Assembly: GCF_023061185.1 (NCBI RefSeq)
Contig: NZ_JAKGAK010000003.1
Coordinates: 186,001-250,000, forward strand
Source of the DNA: Chromohalobacter beijerinckii
GTDB lineage: Bacteria > Pseudomonadota > Gammaproteobacteria > Pseudomonadales > Halomonadaceae
Reading direction: 5' to 3'
Length of the DNA stretch: 64,000 nucleotides
Every line of letters starts with the position of its first letter. Position 1 is the first letter of the stretch. Below are positions 25,881 to 36,000 of this stretch, in pieces. The notes under the pieces are model-generated. The model was not told the origin of the DNA, ran no database searches, and saw only the letters and a program-made list of their open reading frames with translations. The translations under genes were made by a program, and so were the position numbers.

Positions 25881-27233
25881 TTAGGTTCGGGCATCCGTCT
25901 CCCCGGTCTTCCGACGGTTTCCGCCCGTCGATTCCTGGACTTCCGGCAGGTATCGATAGCCCTCCTCCGAGAGCTCGGGGATGCGCCGGCGCTCCATGCG
26001 CCGGATCGCCATGTGCATCCAGACCAGGGAAACGGCGACGAGCACGAACATCACCATGTAGGAGGTGGTCCACACGCCCGTGAGGTCGAGTACGATTCCG
26101 AAGGTAATGGGCAGGAAAAAGCCACCCAGGCCGCCGATCATGCCCACCAGGCCTCCGACGGAGCCGACGTGATTCGGGTAGTAGACGGGGATGTGCTTGT
26201 AGACGGCCGCCTTGCCCAGGGACATGAAGAAGCCGAGCAGCACCGTGAGCACCACCACGCCCCACAGAGGCATCGCCAGGCTGAACTCGATCAGGCCTTC
26301 CTTGCCCTGAACGGCGTATCGAGTCTCCGGGTAGGCGAGCAGGAACAGGCACACCAGCGAGACAATGAAGGTCAGATACATTACCGCGCGGGCACCGAAA
26401 CGATCGGAGAGGTAGCCGCCAAAGGCCCGGAACACGCTTGCCGGCAGCGAATACAGCGCCGTGAGAGTGCCGGCGACCGCGATGCTCACGTCGTAAGCGC
26501 CGACGTAGTAGCGCGGCAGGTAGGAGGCGAGGGCGACGAAGCCGCCAAACACGAAGAAGTAGTAGAGCGCGAAGCGCCATACCTGGGGGTGACGCAAAGG
26601 CTCGAGTTGGGTGAGTGCGGAGGTGCCATGTGCGCCGGCACGGCGACGGGCCATCGTCATCGGGTCTTCCTTGGTGAATACCCAGAAAACCACCGCCATG
26701 ATCGCCAGGACCACGGCGTAGATCACCGCCGTGTGCTCCCAGCCGAGGGCGATCAGCAGAAACGGGGCACCGAAATTGGTGATCGCCGCGCCCACGTTAC
26801 CGGCGCCGAAGATCCCCAGTGCGGTGCCTTGGCGCTCTTCCTCGAACCAGTAGGAGGTGTAGGCAATCCCTACGATGAACGACCCGCCGGCCAGACCCAC
26901 ACCGAGCGCGGCGATCAGGAACATCCAGTAGGTCTCCACATAGGAGAGCAGGAATACGCACACCGAGGTTACGAGCATGAGGATGCTGAACACCCGGCGG
27001 CCGCCGAGTTGTTCGGTCCAGATACCGAGGAAGATCCGGCTGATGGAGCCGGTCAGCACAGGGGTTGCGACCAGGATGCCGAACTCCGTCTCGCTGAGGC
27101 CGAGATCCTGCTTGATCCTCACGCCGATAATCGAAAAAATCGTCCACACCGCAAAGCACACGGTGAACGCTACAGTGCTCAGCGACAGTGCCCGATACTG
27201 ATCGGGCCTCGTTACGCCTTCCAGATTCTTCAT
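25881..27233 (-). CDS. narK: Nitrate transporter, NarK1-type
   Basis: A 450-residue major facilitator protein with 12 predicted membrane segments, NarK1-like (proton-coupled nitrate uptake). The conserved GGSFIVGIAYTSYWFEEERQ segment (about 115-134) includes one nitrate signature; SVGGLVGMIGGLGGFFLPIT (about 363-382) is the second. It is the first gene of narK1-narK2. Its promoter region is shared with narX and contains an FNR-type box and a NarL 7-2-7 palindrome. The unusually long C-terminal tail (about 425-450) is charged. Confidence 0.92.
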   Translation of the reverse strand: MKNLEGVTRPDQYRALSLSTVAFTVCFAVWTIFSIIGVRIKQDLGLSETEFGILVATPVLTGSISRIFLGIWTEQLGGRRVFSILMLVTSVCVFLLSYVETYWMFLIAALGVGLAGGSFIVGIAYTSYWFEEERQGTALGIFGAGNVGAAITNFGAPFLLIALGWEHTAVIYAVVLAIMAVVFWVFTKEDPMTMARRRAGAHGTSALTQLEPLRHPQVWRFALYYFFVFGGFVALASYLPRYYVGAYDVSIAVAGTLTALYSLPASVFRAFGGYLSDRFGARAVMYLTFIVSLVCLFLLAYPETRYAVQGKEGLIEFSLAMPLWGVVVLTVLLGFFMSLGKAAVYKHIPVYYPNHVGSVGGLVGMIGGLGGFFLPITFGIVLDLTGVWTTSYMVMFVLVAVSLVWMHMAIRRMERRRIPELSEEGYRYLPEVQESTGGNRRKTGETDART

Positions 27234-27373
27234 GATAGCCTTCCTGACACGAAAGAAATGATCGAGTGGGATTCAGGACGAGAACGGATAATATGCTTGA
27301 CTTGTTGGCTTGCCATCGCGAGCCCTCCCGCTGGAACCTGAGGCCACCATAGGCACGGTGCACTCGACCGTTG

Positions 27374-27387
27374 TTGACGCGAATCAA
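27374..27387. promoter_or_regulatory. FNR-type box between narK1 and narX
   Basis: TTGACGCGAATCAA matches nine of ten consensus positions and has the same form as the box before narH. It is 141 bases upstream of narK1 and 170 upstream of narX. Confidence 0.72.
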
Positions 27388-27424
27388 GGGAGCTCATGGG
27401 GCGGGCGGGGTAGGCTAGCGTGGC

Positions 27425-27440
27425 TACCCCCTAAGAGGTA
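27425..27440. promoter_or_regulatory. NarL-type 7-2-7 site between narK1 and narX
   Basis: TACCCCCTAAGAGGTA is a NarL-type inverted heptamer pair; the palindrome extends outward to GGCTAC and GTAGCC. It is followed by an AT-rich stretch (27447-27484) suited to a promoter for narX. Confidence 0.62.
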
Positions 27441-27556
27441 GCCAGATATTTTTATTCATCGTTTTGTTTTATAAGCATTTTTAACAAGCATGGGGTCACG
27501 CTGAGGTCCGCTGAAGCGGTAGCGAGGCATAGGTGGTAGTCCCGTCTGGAGCGCGC

Positions 27557-29392
27557 ATGTCCCAATCCCTCACCCGTTCGCTGATCTTCCGGGCCGGCCT
27601 CGCCATGGCGGGGATCGTCGTTCTCGCCCTGACCAGCATGCTCGGGTCGATCATGATCGCCGAGACCGCCAGTGGCGACGCCGCGGCCATCAACCAGGCT
27701 GGCACCCTGCGCATGCAGGCCTACCGTCTGCTGAGCACGCACCTGCAGGCCCCAGTGGATGGCGAGGTGCTGCGCCAGCGGATCGAGCGCTTCGATGCCG
27801 ACCTGACCAGCCCGGTCATTACCGGATTGATTCCCGACGATCCGCAGCATCCTCTGACCCAGCGCTACGCCAGCGTGACCGAGATGTGGCAGGACATGCT
27901 GCGCCCGGCCCTGCTGGCCGCCGAGTCACGCCCCTCCCGGGCTCTGGTTGACCAGACCGCCGAATTCGTCGGTGAGGTGGATCGCCTGGTCGGCCAGTTG
28001 CAGCAGGGCGCCGAGTCGCGAATCCGAATGCTGCATCTGCTTCAGGGCATCGTTCTGTTCCTGACCCTGATTCTGGTGCTGGGGACCATGTACAAACTGG
28101 TCAATGACGTGATGCCTCCGCTGCGTGAGCTGTTCCACGTGGTCAATCGGGCGCGCCACGGCGACTTCACAGGGCGTGTGGCTTATGAGGGCAACGATGA
28201 ACTGGGCCTGATCTCGCGCACCCTCAACCAGATGAACGAAAGCCTGTCGCGGATGTATGCGGAACTCGAGCAGCGGGTGGAGGCCAAGACGATCGAACTC
28301 AAGCGCAGCAACGAGTCGTTGCGGCTGCTCTACGAGGCCGCACGGCAGCTCAACAGCTCGACCCCCGGCAGCGAGGACTTCCGCGACGTGCTCAATCGTC
28401 TGGAAGGGGTCACGGGGCTCGGCCCGATTACCCTGTGCCTGTCGCAGGGCGAGGCCGAACGTGCCTATCAGCGTATTTCCACCCAACTGGGCGATCGCCC
28501 CGATTTCTGCCGGGCGCCGGACTGCGGCCCCTGCCTGAGTGGCGATCGGGTGCCGCCGCGGGTACGCCCGGTGGTGGTCAGCGAGTCCGACCGCCGCTAT
28601 GGCGTGTTGTTGATGCAGCACCCGGCGGGGGCCCCTCCGCTGCGCTGGCAGATGGACCTGGTCGAGACTGTGGCGGGACTGATTGCCACGGCGCTCTCGC
28701 TGGCTCAGAACAACGACGAGCAGCGTCGTCTGGCGTTGATGGACGAACGTGCGGTGATCGCCCGGGAGCTGCACGACTCGTTGGCCCAGTCGCTCTCGTA
28801 TCTGAAGATCCAGGTGGCGCGCCTGCAGATGCTGATTCGTCAGCAGAATTCGTCAGCCGATCAGGATGCGGTCATCGACGAACTGCGCGAGGGACTGAAC
28901 TCGGCCTACCGGCAGCTGCGCGAGCTGCTCAATACCTTCCGCCTGAAGATGACCGAGCCGGGGCTCGAGGCCGCGCTCAACGAGACGGTGCGTGAATTCG
29001 CCCAGCGCACTGAGCTGAAAATCCTGCTCGAATACGAGCTGCGGCACTGTCCGCTGACCCCCAACGAGGAGATTCATGTGCTGCAGATCGTGCGCGAGGC
29101 GCTCTCCAACGTGGTTCATCACGCCAGGGCCGAAAACTGCGATATTCACTTGCAGACCACCGACTCGGGGCAGGTCAGGGTGTCTATCCGCGACGACGGG
29201 GTGGGCTTGCCCGAGCAGCACGTGCGGCTCAACCACTATGGCACCACGATCATGGACGAGCGTGCCACCGGCCTGGGCGGCGCACTCGAAATGCACAATC
29301 GCGCCGAGGGCGGAACGGAAGTGGTACTGCGTTTTATCCCGCAGGTCACCGCCGGGAGCGAATCGGTCAATCTGCTGGGAGGAGCTCAATGA
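27557..29392 (+). CDS. narX: Nitrate/nitrite sensor histidine kinase NarX
   Basis: A 611-residue membrane sensor. Membrane segment 1 is at about 12-34. The nitrate-sensing P-box AINQAGTLRMQAYRLL is at about 44-59. Segment 2 is at about 158-182, then HAMP and coiled coil, a cysteine-bearing linker (CRAPDCGPC, about 318-326), the phosphorylated histidine in ARELHDSLAQSLSYL (His406) and an ATPase domain with IREALSNVVHHA-like and DDGVGLP blocks. The start at 27557 is preferred to an upstream one at 27533 because it gives the normal short cytoplasmic N-end. narL overlaps its stop codon. Confidence 0.93.
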   Translation: MSQSLTRSLIFRAGLAMAGIVVLALTSMLGSIMIAETASGDAAAINQAGTLRMQAYRLLSTHLQAPVDGEVLRQRIERFDADLTSPVITGLIPDDPQHPLTQRYASVTEMWQDMLRPALLAAESRPSRALVDQTAEFVGEVDRLVGQLQQGAESRIRMLHLLQGIVLFLTLILVLGTMYKLVNDVMPPLRELFHVVNRARHGDFTGRVAYEGNDELGLISRTLNQMNESLSRMYAELEQRVEAKTIELKRSNESLRLLYEAARQLNSSTPGSEDFRDVLNRLEGVTGLGPITLCLSQGEAERAYQRISTQLGDRPDFCRAPDCGPCLSGDRVPPRVRPVVVSESDRRYGVLLMQHPAGAPPLRWQMDLVETVAGLIATALSLAQNNDEQRRLALMDERAVIARELHDSLAQSLSYLKIQVARLQMLIRQQNSSADQDAVIDELREGLNSAYRQLRELLNTFRLKMTEPGLEAALNETVREFAQRTELKILLEYELRHCPLTPNEEIHVLQIVREALSNVVHHARAENCDIHLQTTDSGQVRVSIRDDGVGLPEQHVRLNHYGTTIMDERATGLGGALEMHNRAEGGTEVVLRFIPQVTAGSESVNLLGGAQ

Positions 29393-30030
29393 GCGAAACA
29401 CGCATCCTGATCGTCGACGACCATCCGCTGTTCCGGCGCGGCGTGCGCCAGCTGGTCGAGATGGATCCGGACATGACCATCGCCGGCGAGGCATCCAACG
29501 GCGCCGAAGCCGTCGAGGCCGCCGGCACGCTCGAGCTTGACCTGATCCTGATGGATCTGAACATGGCCAGGATGGATGGGCTGGAGGCCCTGCGTCAGAT
29601 TCGCAGCAATGGCGTCGATACGCGCCTGGTGATGCTCACGGTGTCCGATGCCGACGACGATGTGGTCGCCGCGCTGCGTGCCGGTGCCGACGGCTACCTG
29701 CTCAAGGACATGGAGCCCGAGGACCTGCTGGCGCGTATCAAGGAGGCCGCCGAGGGCAAGCTGGTGATCAGCCCACAGCTCGCCGCCATCCTGGCGGGCA
29801 TCGTCAGCGGCGGCCGCGCCGCACCCGCCGATGCGTTGTCGTCGCTCACCTCGCGCGAACTGGATATCCTGCGGACGCTGGCCCGCGGCATGAGCAACAA
29901 GATGATCGCGCGGCGGCTCGATATCACCGAGGGCACGGTGAAAGTTCACGTCAAGAATCTGCTCAAGAAACTCGGCCTGCGTTCGCGGGTGGAGGCGGCG
30001 GTGTGGGCGGTCAATCATGGAGTTTCGTAA
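29389..30030 (+). CDS. narL: Nitrate response regulator NarL
   Basis: A 213-residue response regulator: receiver domain with Asp10-Asp11 and phospho-acceptor Asp56 (DLILMDLNMARMDG) and LLKDMEPEDLL, then a LuxR-type helix-turn-helix (about 148-210, LTSRELDILRTLARGMSNKM). It starts inside the narX stop codon (ATGA). Phosphorylated by NarX, it would bind the 7-2-7 sites seen before narH, between narK1 and narX, and between narG and fnr. It converges with the DUF2945 gene nine bases further on. Confidence 0.95.
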   Translation: MSETRILIVDDHPLFRRGVRQLVEMDPDMTIAGEASNGAEAVEAAGTLELDLILMDLNMARMDGLEALRQIRSNGVDTRLVMLTVSDADDDVVAALRAGADGYLLKDMEPEDLLARIKEAAEGKLVISPQLAAILAGIVSGGRAAPADALSSLTSRELDILRTLARGMSNKMIARRLDITEGTVKVHVKNLLKKLGLRSRVEAAVWAVNHGVS

Positions 30031-30039
30031 GAAGAACCG

Positions 30040-30255
30040 TTACTCGTCGATCTTGCACAGTGCCGAGTCCTTGTGCATGGCGATGTGATCGGTCTTGTCG
30101 CTCTTGATCTCGTACTGCGGTTCGTCCTCGCTGGCATGACGCCTATGTCCCTTGTATTCGGTATCGCGGGTGTGGACACGGATGACCCGACCGCTGACAT
30201 GGCCCGCCTCCGAGTTCCAGCGGACGCGATCGCCTACCTTGAAACGTTTAGCCAT
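30040..30255 (-). CDS. DUF2945 (HVA1-like) small protein
   Basis: A 71-residue basic protein, MAKRFKVGDRVRWNSEAGHV onward, with the Tudor/SH3-like pattern of the DUF2945/HVA1 family. Members are short, often stress-linked and uncharacterised in bacteria. It has no close operon partner: the next gene on the strand starts 60 bases upstream. There is no visible link to nitrate respiration other than location. Confidence 0.78.
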   Translation of the reverse strand: MAKRFKVGDRVRWNSEAGHVSGRVIRVHTRDTEYKGHRRHASEDEPQYEIKSDKTDHIAMHKDSALCKIDE

Positions 30256-30315
30256 GTTGGCCCTCCATTGCGAGGATTAGTGGAGTCGCTGCATCCAGCA
30301 TAGACCTCTGTCGGA

Positions 30316-30720
30316 TTACTGAATATCGACGGCATCGCCACGGCGGTCGAACGCCAGGAAGTTATCGATGCTGCCCATCTGCAAGGCTTCGACCATACGC
30401 TGAAGGGGGCGTTCGGCCTCTTCGCTGGTCGGCGGGTTCGTGCCGTCACCGGCCAGGGCGGCGACAAAGACGATGTCCCAGGCCACGCCAGTGAGTCGGG
30501 ATTCCACGACCAGCGATTCCATGTCGCTCAGTTCATCCAGCGTCTTGTCGACGCACAGGGCCGGTGTCAGCACGCCGCCTTCACCCTGTTCGAAGCGTTT
30601 GCGCTGCTGCGTGTCGGGATTGTCGGGCAGTTCGGCCCTGGCGAAGACGAACAGCAGGCGTTGGGGATCGGGCTGGCGGTGCGCTTCGCTGAGAAGCTTG
30701 GCGTAGTTGGCAATGGCCAT
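30316..30720 (-). CDS. Small conserved protein of unknown function
   Basis: A 134-residue protein, MAIANYAKLLSEAHRQPDPQ onward, with the pattern PQRLLFVFARAELPDN (about 19-34) and a central acidic LDELSDMESLVVESRL. I believe near relatives in Halomonas and Pseudomonas carry database names such as ribonucleotide reductase subunit alpha, but nothing here resembles that enzyme and the name is probably an error. An FNR-like box lies 90 bases upstream. No membrane segment or signal peptide is seen. Confidence 0.72.
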   Translation of the reverse strand: MAIANYAKLLSEAHRQPDPQRLLFVFARAELPDNPDTQQRKRFEQGEGGVLTPALCVDKTLDELSDMESLVVESRLTGVAWDIVFVAALAGDGTNPPTSEEAERPLQRMVEALQMGSIDNFLAFDRRGDAVDIQ

Positions 30721-30809
30721 ATGGCTTTCCTCAAGAGAATGTCGGCTGGACAACGCGTGATTTAACACGCGACATAGCCCCACACTGACCGGTCCGGCTT
30801 ATGGCTTTG

Positions 30810-30823
30810 ATGACTTCAATCAA
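30810..30823. promoter_or_regulatory. FNR-like box before the 30316-30720 gene and nhaP-like gene
   Basis: ATGACTTCAATCAA matches the FNR consensus except at positions 1 and 5. It lies in the 328-base space between two divergent genes, closer to the leftward one. The space also holds a GCGTG-N6-CACGC inverted repeat near 30755-30770. Confidence 0.42.
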
Positions 30824-31048
30824 TGTTGGTTGGATATCTAACGAGACTGCGTAAAAAAACACTGTTTTAGGAGTAAGATATGCAGCAATTCTCCTGTGCG
30901 CCACTTATGCGCGACAAGAGGCACCAGGGCAACGACGCCGAGCGTGGTTCTTTTGGGGTATTGCCAAAGGGTTGCAGAGATGCCGCATGGCAGTCGATAG
31001 CTATTGGTGAAAGACTTTCTTAGTGACCTATCCGGCCCCGCCAACACC

Positions 31049-32668
31049 ATGGACATACTCAATCTCGTTTTTCTGCTCACCCTGGCCGTTGGCGTCAGCC
31101 GAATACTGGCCAACATCATCCCCTTGCCCCTGCCTATCCTGCAGATCCTGATGGGCTGCCTGCTGGCTTCACCGCTTTTCGGGATGGAAGTCGAGCTGGA
31201 CCCCGAGATCTTCATGATGCTGTTCATTCCGCCGTTGCTGTTCTACGACGGCTGGAAGATTCCCAAGAAGGAGTTCACCGATCACGGCGGGCAGATCGCC
31301 GCCATGTCGCTGCTGCTGGTGCTGGTCACTGTGGTGGCGGTCGGTTACTTCATCCACTGGCTGTTGCCTTCGATTCCGCTGGCGGCCAGTTTCGCGCTGG
31401 CCGCGATCCTGTCGCCCACCGATGCGCTGTCGGTGATCGCCATCGCCCAGGGGCGCCTGCCGCGCCATATGTCGCACCAGCTGGAAGGCGAGGCGATGAT
31501 GAACGACGCCACGGGGCTGGTCTCGTTCAAGATAGCCATCGCGGCCGCCATGACCGGCGGCTTCTCGTTGCTCTCCGTGTCCGGCGAGTTCCTGATGGTG
31601 GCGTTGGGTGGCCTGCTGATCGGTGGCGCGCTGAGCTGGACGGTTGGCAAGATCAAACAGTGGATGACCGCGCGCAACCTCTATGATCCGGCCACCTACG
31701 TGGTCACCATCCTGTTGCTGCCGTTCGCGGCGTTCTACCTTGCCGAGCATGCCGGCATGTCGGGCATTCTCTCGGCGGTGGCCGCCGGCATGGTGCAGAG
31801 TCGTGTCGACATGCTGCCGGTGAAAACCAGCACCCGCATCCTAAATCGCAGCATCTGGGAAATGCTCGACTTCACCTTCAACGGCGTGGTGTTCCTGCTG
31901 CTCGGGCTGCAGTTCCCCGGGATCGTCGAGCGTGTGTGGGCGGATTCCGCCACGCAGAGCTACGCGATGGGTACGCTGGTGCTCTACGCCGTCGTGCTCA
32001 TGGCGCTGCTGCTGGCGATCCGCTTTGCCTTCATCTATGCCTACCACTGGATCGAGACCCGCCTGCTCAAGCCGCGAGCCAAGGGCGGAGAGAACCAGCC
32101 GCTGCTGTTGATCACCACTCTTAGCTCGGTGGCCGGCGTGCGTGGGGCAATTACCCTCGCCGGCGTGCTTTCGGTGCCGTTGTTCATCAATGGCGCGTCT
32201 TTTCCCGGGCGCGACCTGATGATCTTTCTGGCGGCCGCGGTGATTATCCTGTCGTTGCTGATCGGCGCGCTGGGCATTCCCTACTTTTTGAAATTCCTGT
32301 CGCTGAACGACCTCAAGGAGCACGAACGCGAGTTGCTGAAGGCACGGCAGATCGCCTCCCAGGCCGCTGTCGACTGGCTGGAAGAGTGGTCAAAGGCACA
32401 ATCGAGCGACGAGCCCGAACCGAAAGGATCGGTGACGGCCCGGATCATCGATTCCTATCGTCAGGAAATGCAGGCGATGGCGATGGAGCGTGACGATCGG
32501 GCCGACCAGGCGCATCAGCTTCACCAACTGGAAACGGATTTGCGCATCCGAGCCATTCAAGCCCAGCGCAAGGAACTCTATCGGTTGCGCAAGCGGCGGC
32601 ATATCGATGAACAGATGCTGCAGACCCTGATTCGCGAACTGGATTACGAAGAGGCTGCGCTTCAGTAG
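31049..32668 (+). CDS. Na+/H+ antiporter, CPA1 (NhaP) family
   Basis: A 539-residue antiporter with about 12 membrane segments (1-415) and a long charged cytoplasmic tail with heptad-like character (about 420-539). The ion-site region ILSPTDALSVIAI (about 110-122) and MMNDATGLV (about 148-156) contain the TD and ND residues of CPA1 antiporters; LLLGLQFPG and GVRGAITLAGVL are further family blocks. An upstream in-frame start at 31004 is possible. It sits alone between narXL and narG, ends in a strong terminator and may help sodium/pH homeostasis during nitrate respiration. Confidence 0.87.
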   Translation: MDILNLVFLLTLAVGVSRILANIIPLPLPILQILMGCLLASPLFGMEVELDPEIFMMLFIPPLLFYDGWKIPKKEFTDHGGQIAAMSLLLVLVTVVAVGYFIHWLLPSIPLAASFALAAILSPTDALSVIAIAQGRLPRHMSHQLEGEAMMNDATGLVSFKIAIAAAMTGGFSLLSVSGEFLMVALGGLLIGGALSWTVGKIKQWMTARNLYDPATYVVTILLLPFAAFYLAEHAGMSGILSAVAAGMVQSRVDMLPVKTSTRILNRSIWEMLDFTFNGVVFLLLGLQFPGIVERVWADSATQSYAMGTLVLYAVVLMALLLAIRFAFIYAYHWIETRLLKPRAKGGENQPLLLITTLSSVAGVRGAITLAGVLSVPLFINGASFPGRDLMIFLAAAVIILSLLIGALGIPYFLKFLSLNDLKEHERELLKARQIASQAAVDWLEEWSKAQSSDEPEPKGSVTARIIDSYRQEMQAMAMERDDRADQAHQLHQLETDLRIRAIQAQRKELYRLRKRRHIDEQMLQTLIRELDYEEAALQ

Positions 32669-32675
32669 GCATGGG

Positions 32676-32705
32676 AAAGCCAGTCGCCATGGCGACTGGC
32701 TTTTT
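32676..32705 (+). terminator. Rho-independent terminator after the NhaP-type antiporter gene
   Basis: AAAGCCAGTCGCC and GGCGACTGGCTTT pair perfectly over 13 bp around an AT loop and are followed by a run of T, eight bases after the stop codon. Confidence 0.93.
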
Positions 32706-32713
32706 CGTCAGGA

Positions 32714-32991
32714 TCAGCGGCCGTGTGTCGATGGCCGGCGAGGGGAGAGTGGCTCAAGCCGCATGAGGCGGGCGTGCCCGAAGTGCTCGTAGTGACGCCG
32801 CTCGGCGGGCACGCCGAGTTCTTGCAGCGCCTCGTCGATCGCGGTCATGAAGCCCTGTGGATCGACGAAATAGCATTCGGGCGAATCGTCGGGTAGGTAG
32901 CGTCCAGCAACTCGCGGTTGACGCGGCCGATGTGGTCGGCCCGGTCGTCCCGTTCCCCCCGTTCGTAGAGTGTCACCGATGTCGATGTGCC
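32714..32991 (-). pseudogene. hmp: 3' remnant of a flavohemoglobin (Hmp) gene with a frameshift
   Basis: The minus strand first reads SVTLYERGERDDRADHIGRV and NRELLDATYP, then, one frame over, DSPECYFVDPQGFMTAIDEA, LQELGVPAERRHYEHFGHAR and a stop at 32714. The second part matches the end of the FAD/NAD domain of Hmp (consensus CGPxxFM, LGVPxxRIHYEFFG). A single lost base near 32888 explains the frame change. The globin and most of the reductase domain are absent. Hmp detoxifies NO, so a broken copy beside narG fits the region. It lies downstream of the narG terminator. Confidence 0.75.
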
Positions 32992-33022
32992 GGGGTAACT
33001 GGTCGGGTGGTAAACCGTGCCG

Positions 33023-33057
33023 AACGAAATTGCCCCACTGATGTGGGGCAATTCGTT
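33023..33057 (-). terminator. Hairpin terminator of narG
   Basis: AATTGCCCCAC and GTGGGGCAATT (33028-33053) pair perfectly around TGAT; pairing extends through AACG/CGTT with one bulged base. It begins 20 bases after the narG stop codon on the minus strand, so narG is transcribed on its own. Confidence 0.85.
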
Positions 33058-33076
33058 GGCAGGTGAGTCGCTGGCT

Positions 33077-36000
33077 TCAGCCTTCCACTTTGGCCTGCAC
33101 GCTGTCGTTGCCTTCGTCGTCGAGCCAGTCGATGTTGTGCATCTTGCGCACCAGCACAAACTCATCGCGGTTGGAGCCCACGGTGCCGTAGTAGTTAAAG
33201 CTGTAGGAAAGCTGCGCGTAGCCGCCGATCATGTGGGTCGGCTTGGGGCATACCCGAGTGACCGAGTTGTGAATGCCGCCCCGGGTGCCGGTGATCTCGG
33301 AACCGGGGATATTCACGATGCGCTCCTGGGCGTGGTACATCATCGCCATGCCGTTCTTGACTCGCTGGCTGACCACCGCCCGGGCGGCAATGGCGCCGTT
33401 GGCGTTGTAGGCTTCGATCCAGTCGTTGTCTTCCACGCCGATGGACTGGGCGTCGTCTTCAGACATCCAGATGATCGGCCCGCCCCGGGACAGCGTCTGC
33501 ATCAGCAGGTTGTCCGAGTAGGTGGAGTGAATCCCCCACTTCTGGTGCGGCGTGAGGAAGTTGAGCGCGATTTCCGGATTGCCGTTGCCCTGGGGCTCGG
33601 ACACGCTGGCCGCCGCCTTGGTGTCAATGGGCGGACGATACACCAGCAGACTCTCGCCGAAGGCGCGCATCCAGGGATGATCCTGATACAGCTGCTGGCG
33701 GCCGCTCACCGTGCGCCACGGAATCATCTCGTGAACGTTGGTGTAGCCGGCGTTGTAGGACACGTGCTCGTCCTCGAGCCCGGACCAGGTGGGGCTTGAG
33801 ATGATCTTGCGCGGCTGGGCCACCACGTCGCGGAAGCGGATCTTCTCGTCTTCCTTGGGCCTGGCCAGATGGGTGTGGTCGCGACCGGTGATTTTCGACA
33901 GCGCCCCCCAGGCTTTTACCGCTACCTGGCCGTTGGTTTCCGGGGCCAGGGTGAGAATCATCTCGGCGGCGTCGATGGCGCTGTCGAGCAGCGGCTGGCC
34001 TTTCGCCGGGCCGTCGAGTTTGCGGTGGTTGAGGTTGCGCAGCAGCTCGACTTCACTTTCGGTTTGCCAGTTGATGCCCTTGCCGCCGTTGCCGACGCTC
34101 TCAAGCATCGGGCCCACCGAGGTAAAGCGCTCGTAGGTTTCCGGGTAGTTGCGCTTGACCTCGACCAGGCTCGGCATGGTCTTGCCCGGAAGCGGCTCGC
34201 ACTCGCCCTTTTTCCAGTCGAGCACCGCGGTTTGCGCAAGCTCCCCGGGGGAGTCGTGCTGCATGGGCAGGGTGACCAGGTCGGTCTCTTCGCCCAGGTG
34301 GCCTACGCAGGCCTTGGAGAACGCCTTGGCAATACCCTTGTAGATGTCCCAGTCGCTGCGCGACTCCCACGCCGGGTCGGTGGCCGCGGTCAGCGGGTGG
34401 ATGAAGGGGTGCATGTCCGAGGTGTTGAGGTCGTTTTTCTCGTACCAGGTTGCCGTGGGCAGCACGATGTCCGAGTACAGGCAGGTGGTGGACATGCGAA
34501 AGTCCAGGGTCACCAGCAGGTCGACCTTGCCTTCCGGGGCCTCGTCGTGCCACTTGACCTCTTCGGGCTTATGCGCGCCGGCCTCGCCCAGGTTTTTGCC
34601 CTGGATGCCGTGGCGGGTGCCCAGCAGGTACTTGAGCATGTACTCGTGGCCCTTGCCCGAGCTGCCCAGCAGGTTGGAGCGCCAGATGAACAGGTTGCGC
34701 GGGAAGTTCTGCGGATTGTCCGGGTCTTCCGAGGCAAAGCTTAGCTTACCGCTCTTGAGCTGGTCGACCACGTAGTCGGCGGTGCCCATGCCGGCCTTTT
34801 GTGCCGCGCCTGCCAGGTGCAGCGGGTTGGTGTTGAGCTGGGGCGCGGACGGCAGCCAGCCCATGCGCTCGGCGCGCACGTTGTAGTCGATGAGGTTGCC
34901 GGAGTAGTCCTTGGCCTGAGCCAGCGGCGAGAGCAGCTCCTTGATCTCGAGTTTCTCGTAGCGCCACTGGCTTGAGTGGTTGTAGAAAAACGAGGTGCCG
35001 TTCATGTGGCGCGGCGGGCGCTGCCAGTCAAGGCCAAAGGCCAGCGGCGTCCAGCCGGTCTGCGGGCGCAACTTCTCCTGGCCCACGTAGTGCGCCCAGC
35101 CGCCGCCGCTCTGGCCGATGCAGCCGCACAGGATCAACATGTTGATCAGGCCGCGGTAGTTCATGTCCATGTGGTACCAGTGGTTCATCCCGGCACCGAC
35201 GATGATCATGGAGCGGCCGCTGGTCTTGTGGGCGTTGTCGGCAAACTCCCGGGCAATGCGGATCGCCTGCTCGGCGGGCACGCCGGTGATCTTCTCCTGC
35301 CACGCGGGCGTGTAGGGGCGCAGCTGACCGTAGTCGGTAGCGCCGTCGTCTTCGCCCTCGGCGCCGAAGCCGCGGTCGATGCCGTAGTTGGCGCACATCA
35401 GGTCAAAGACGGTGACCATCAGCACTTCCGTGCCGTCGGCCTTGGTGACCCGCTTGACCGGCAGGCTGTGGTAGAGGATCTCGTCGTGGACGCCTTCGTT
35501 CTTGACGCTTTCGAAGTGCTTGTGCTCGATGCCGCCAAAGTACGGAAACGCCACCCGAGCCACTTCGTCGCGACGTTTGTCGAGGCTCAAAAGCGGCGCA
35601 AGCTCGGCGCCGTCTGCGTCCAGGGACTCCAGGTTCCACTTGCCGCGGTTGACCTCGTCCTCGCCCCAGCGAAAGCCGATGGAGCCGCGCGGCACCACCA
35701 GCTGGTCCCGGGCTTCGTCCCAGACCAGGGTTTTCCATTCGGGGTTGTTGCCCTGTCCAAGGCTCGCCTCGAAGTCGCTGGCGCGCATCTGCCGGCCCGG
35801 CGCGTAGCTGCCGTCTTCGCGCGGCTCGAGCTCGACCAGGCACGGCATGTCGGTGTAGCGGCGCACGTAGTCGGTGAAGTAGGCGCTGGGATTGTCAAGG
35901 TGGAATTCCTTGAGGATCACATGCCCCATGGCCAGCGCCAGGGCGGCATCGGTGCCCTGCTTGGCCGACAGCCACTCGTCGGTGAGCTTGGAGACTTCGG

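Noticed and set aside
25813-26580. Upstream extension of narK2 to give a 721-residue protein
   Set aside because: It overlaps narK1 in a different frame; a good ribosome-binding site and a normal NarK start are at 25812.
26013-27341. 442-codon open frame on the plus strand
   Set aside because: Antisense to narK1, very rich in His, Glu and Gln, as expected for the reverse complement of a membrane protein gene.
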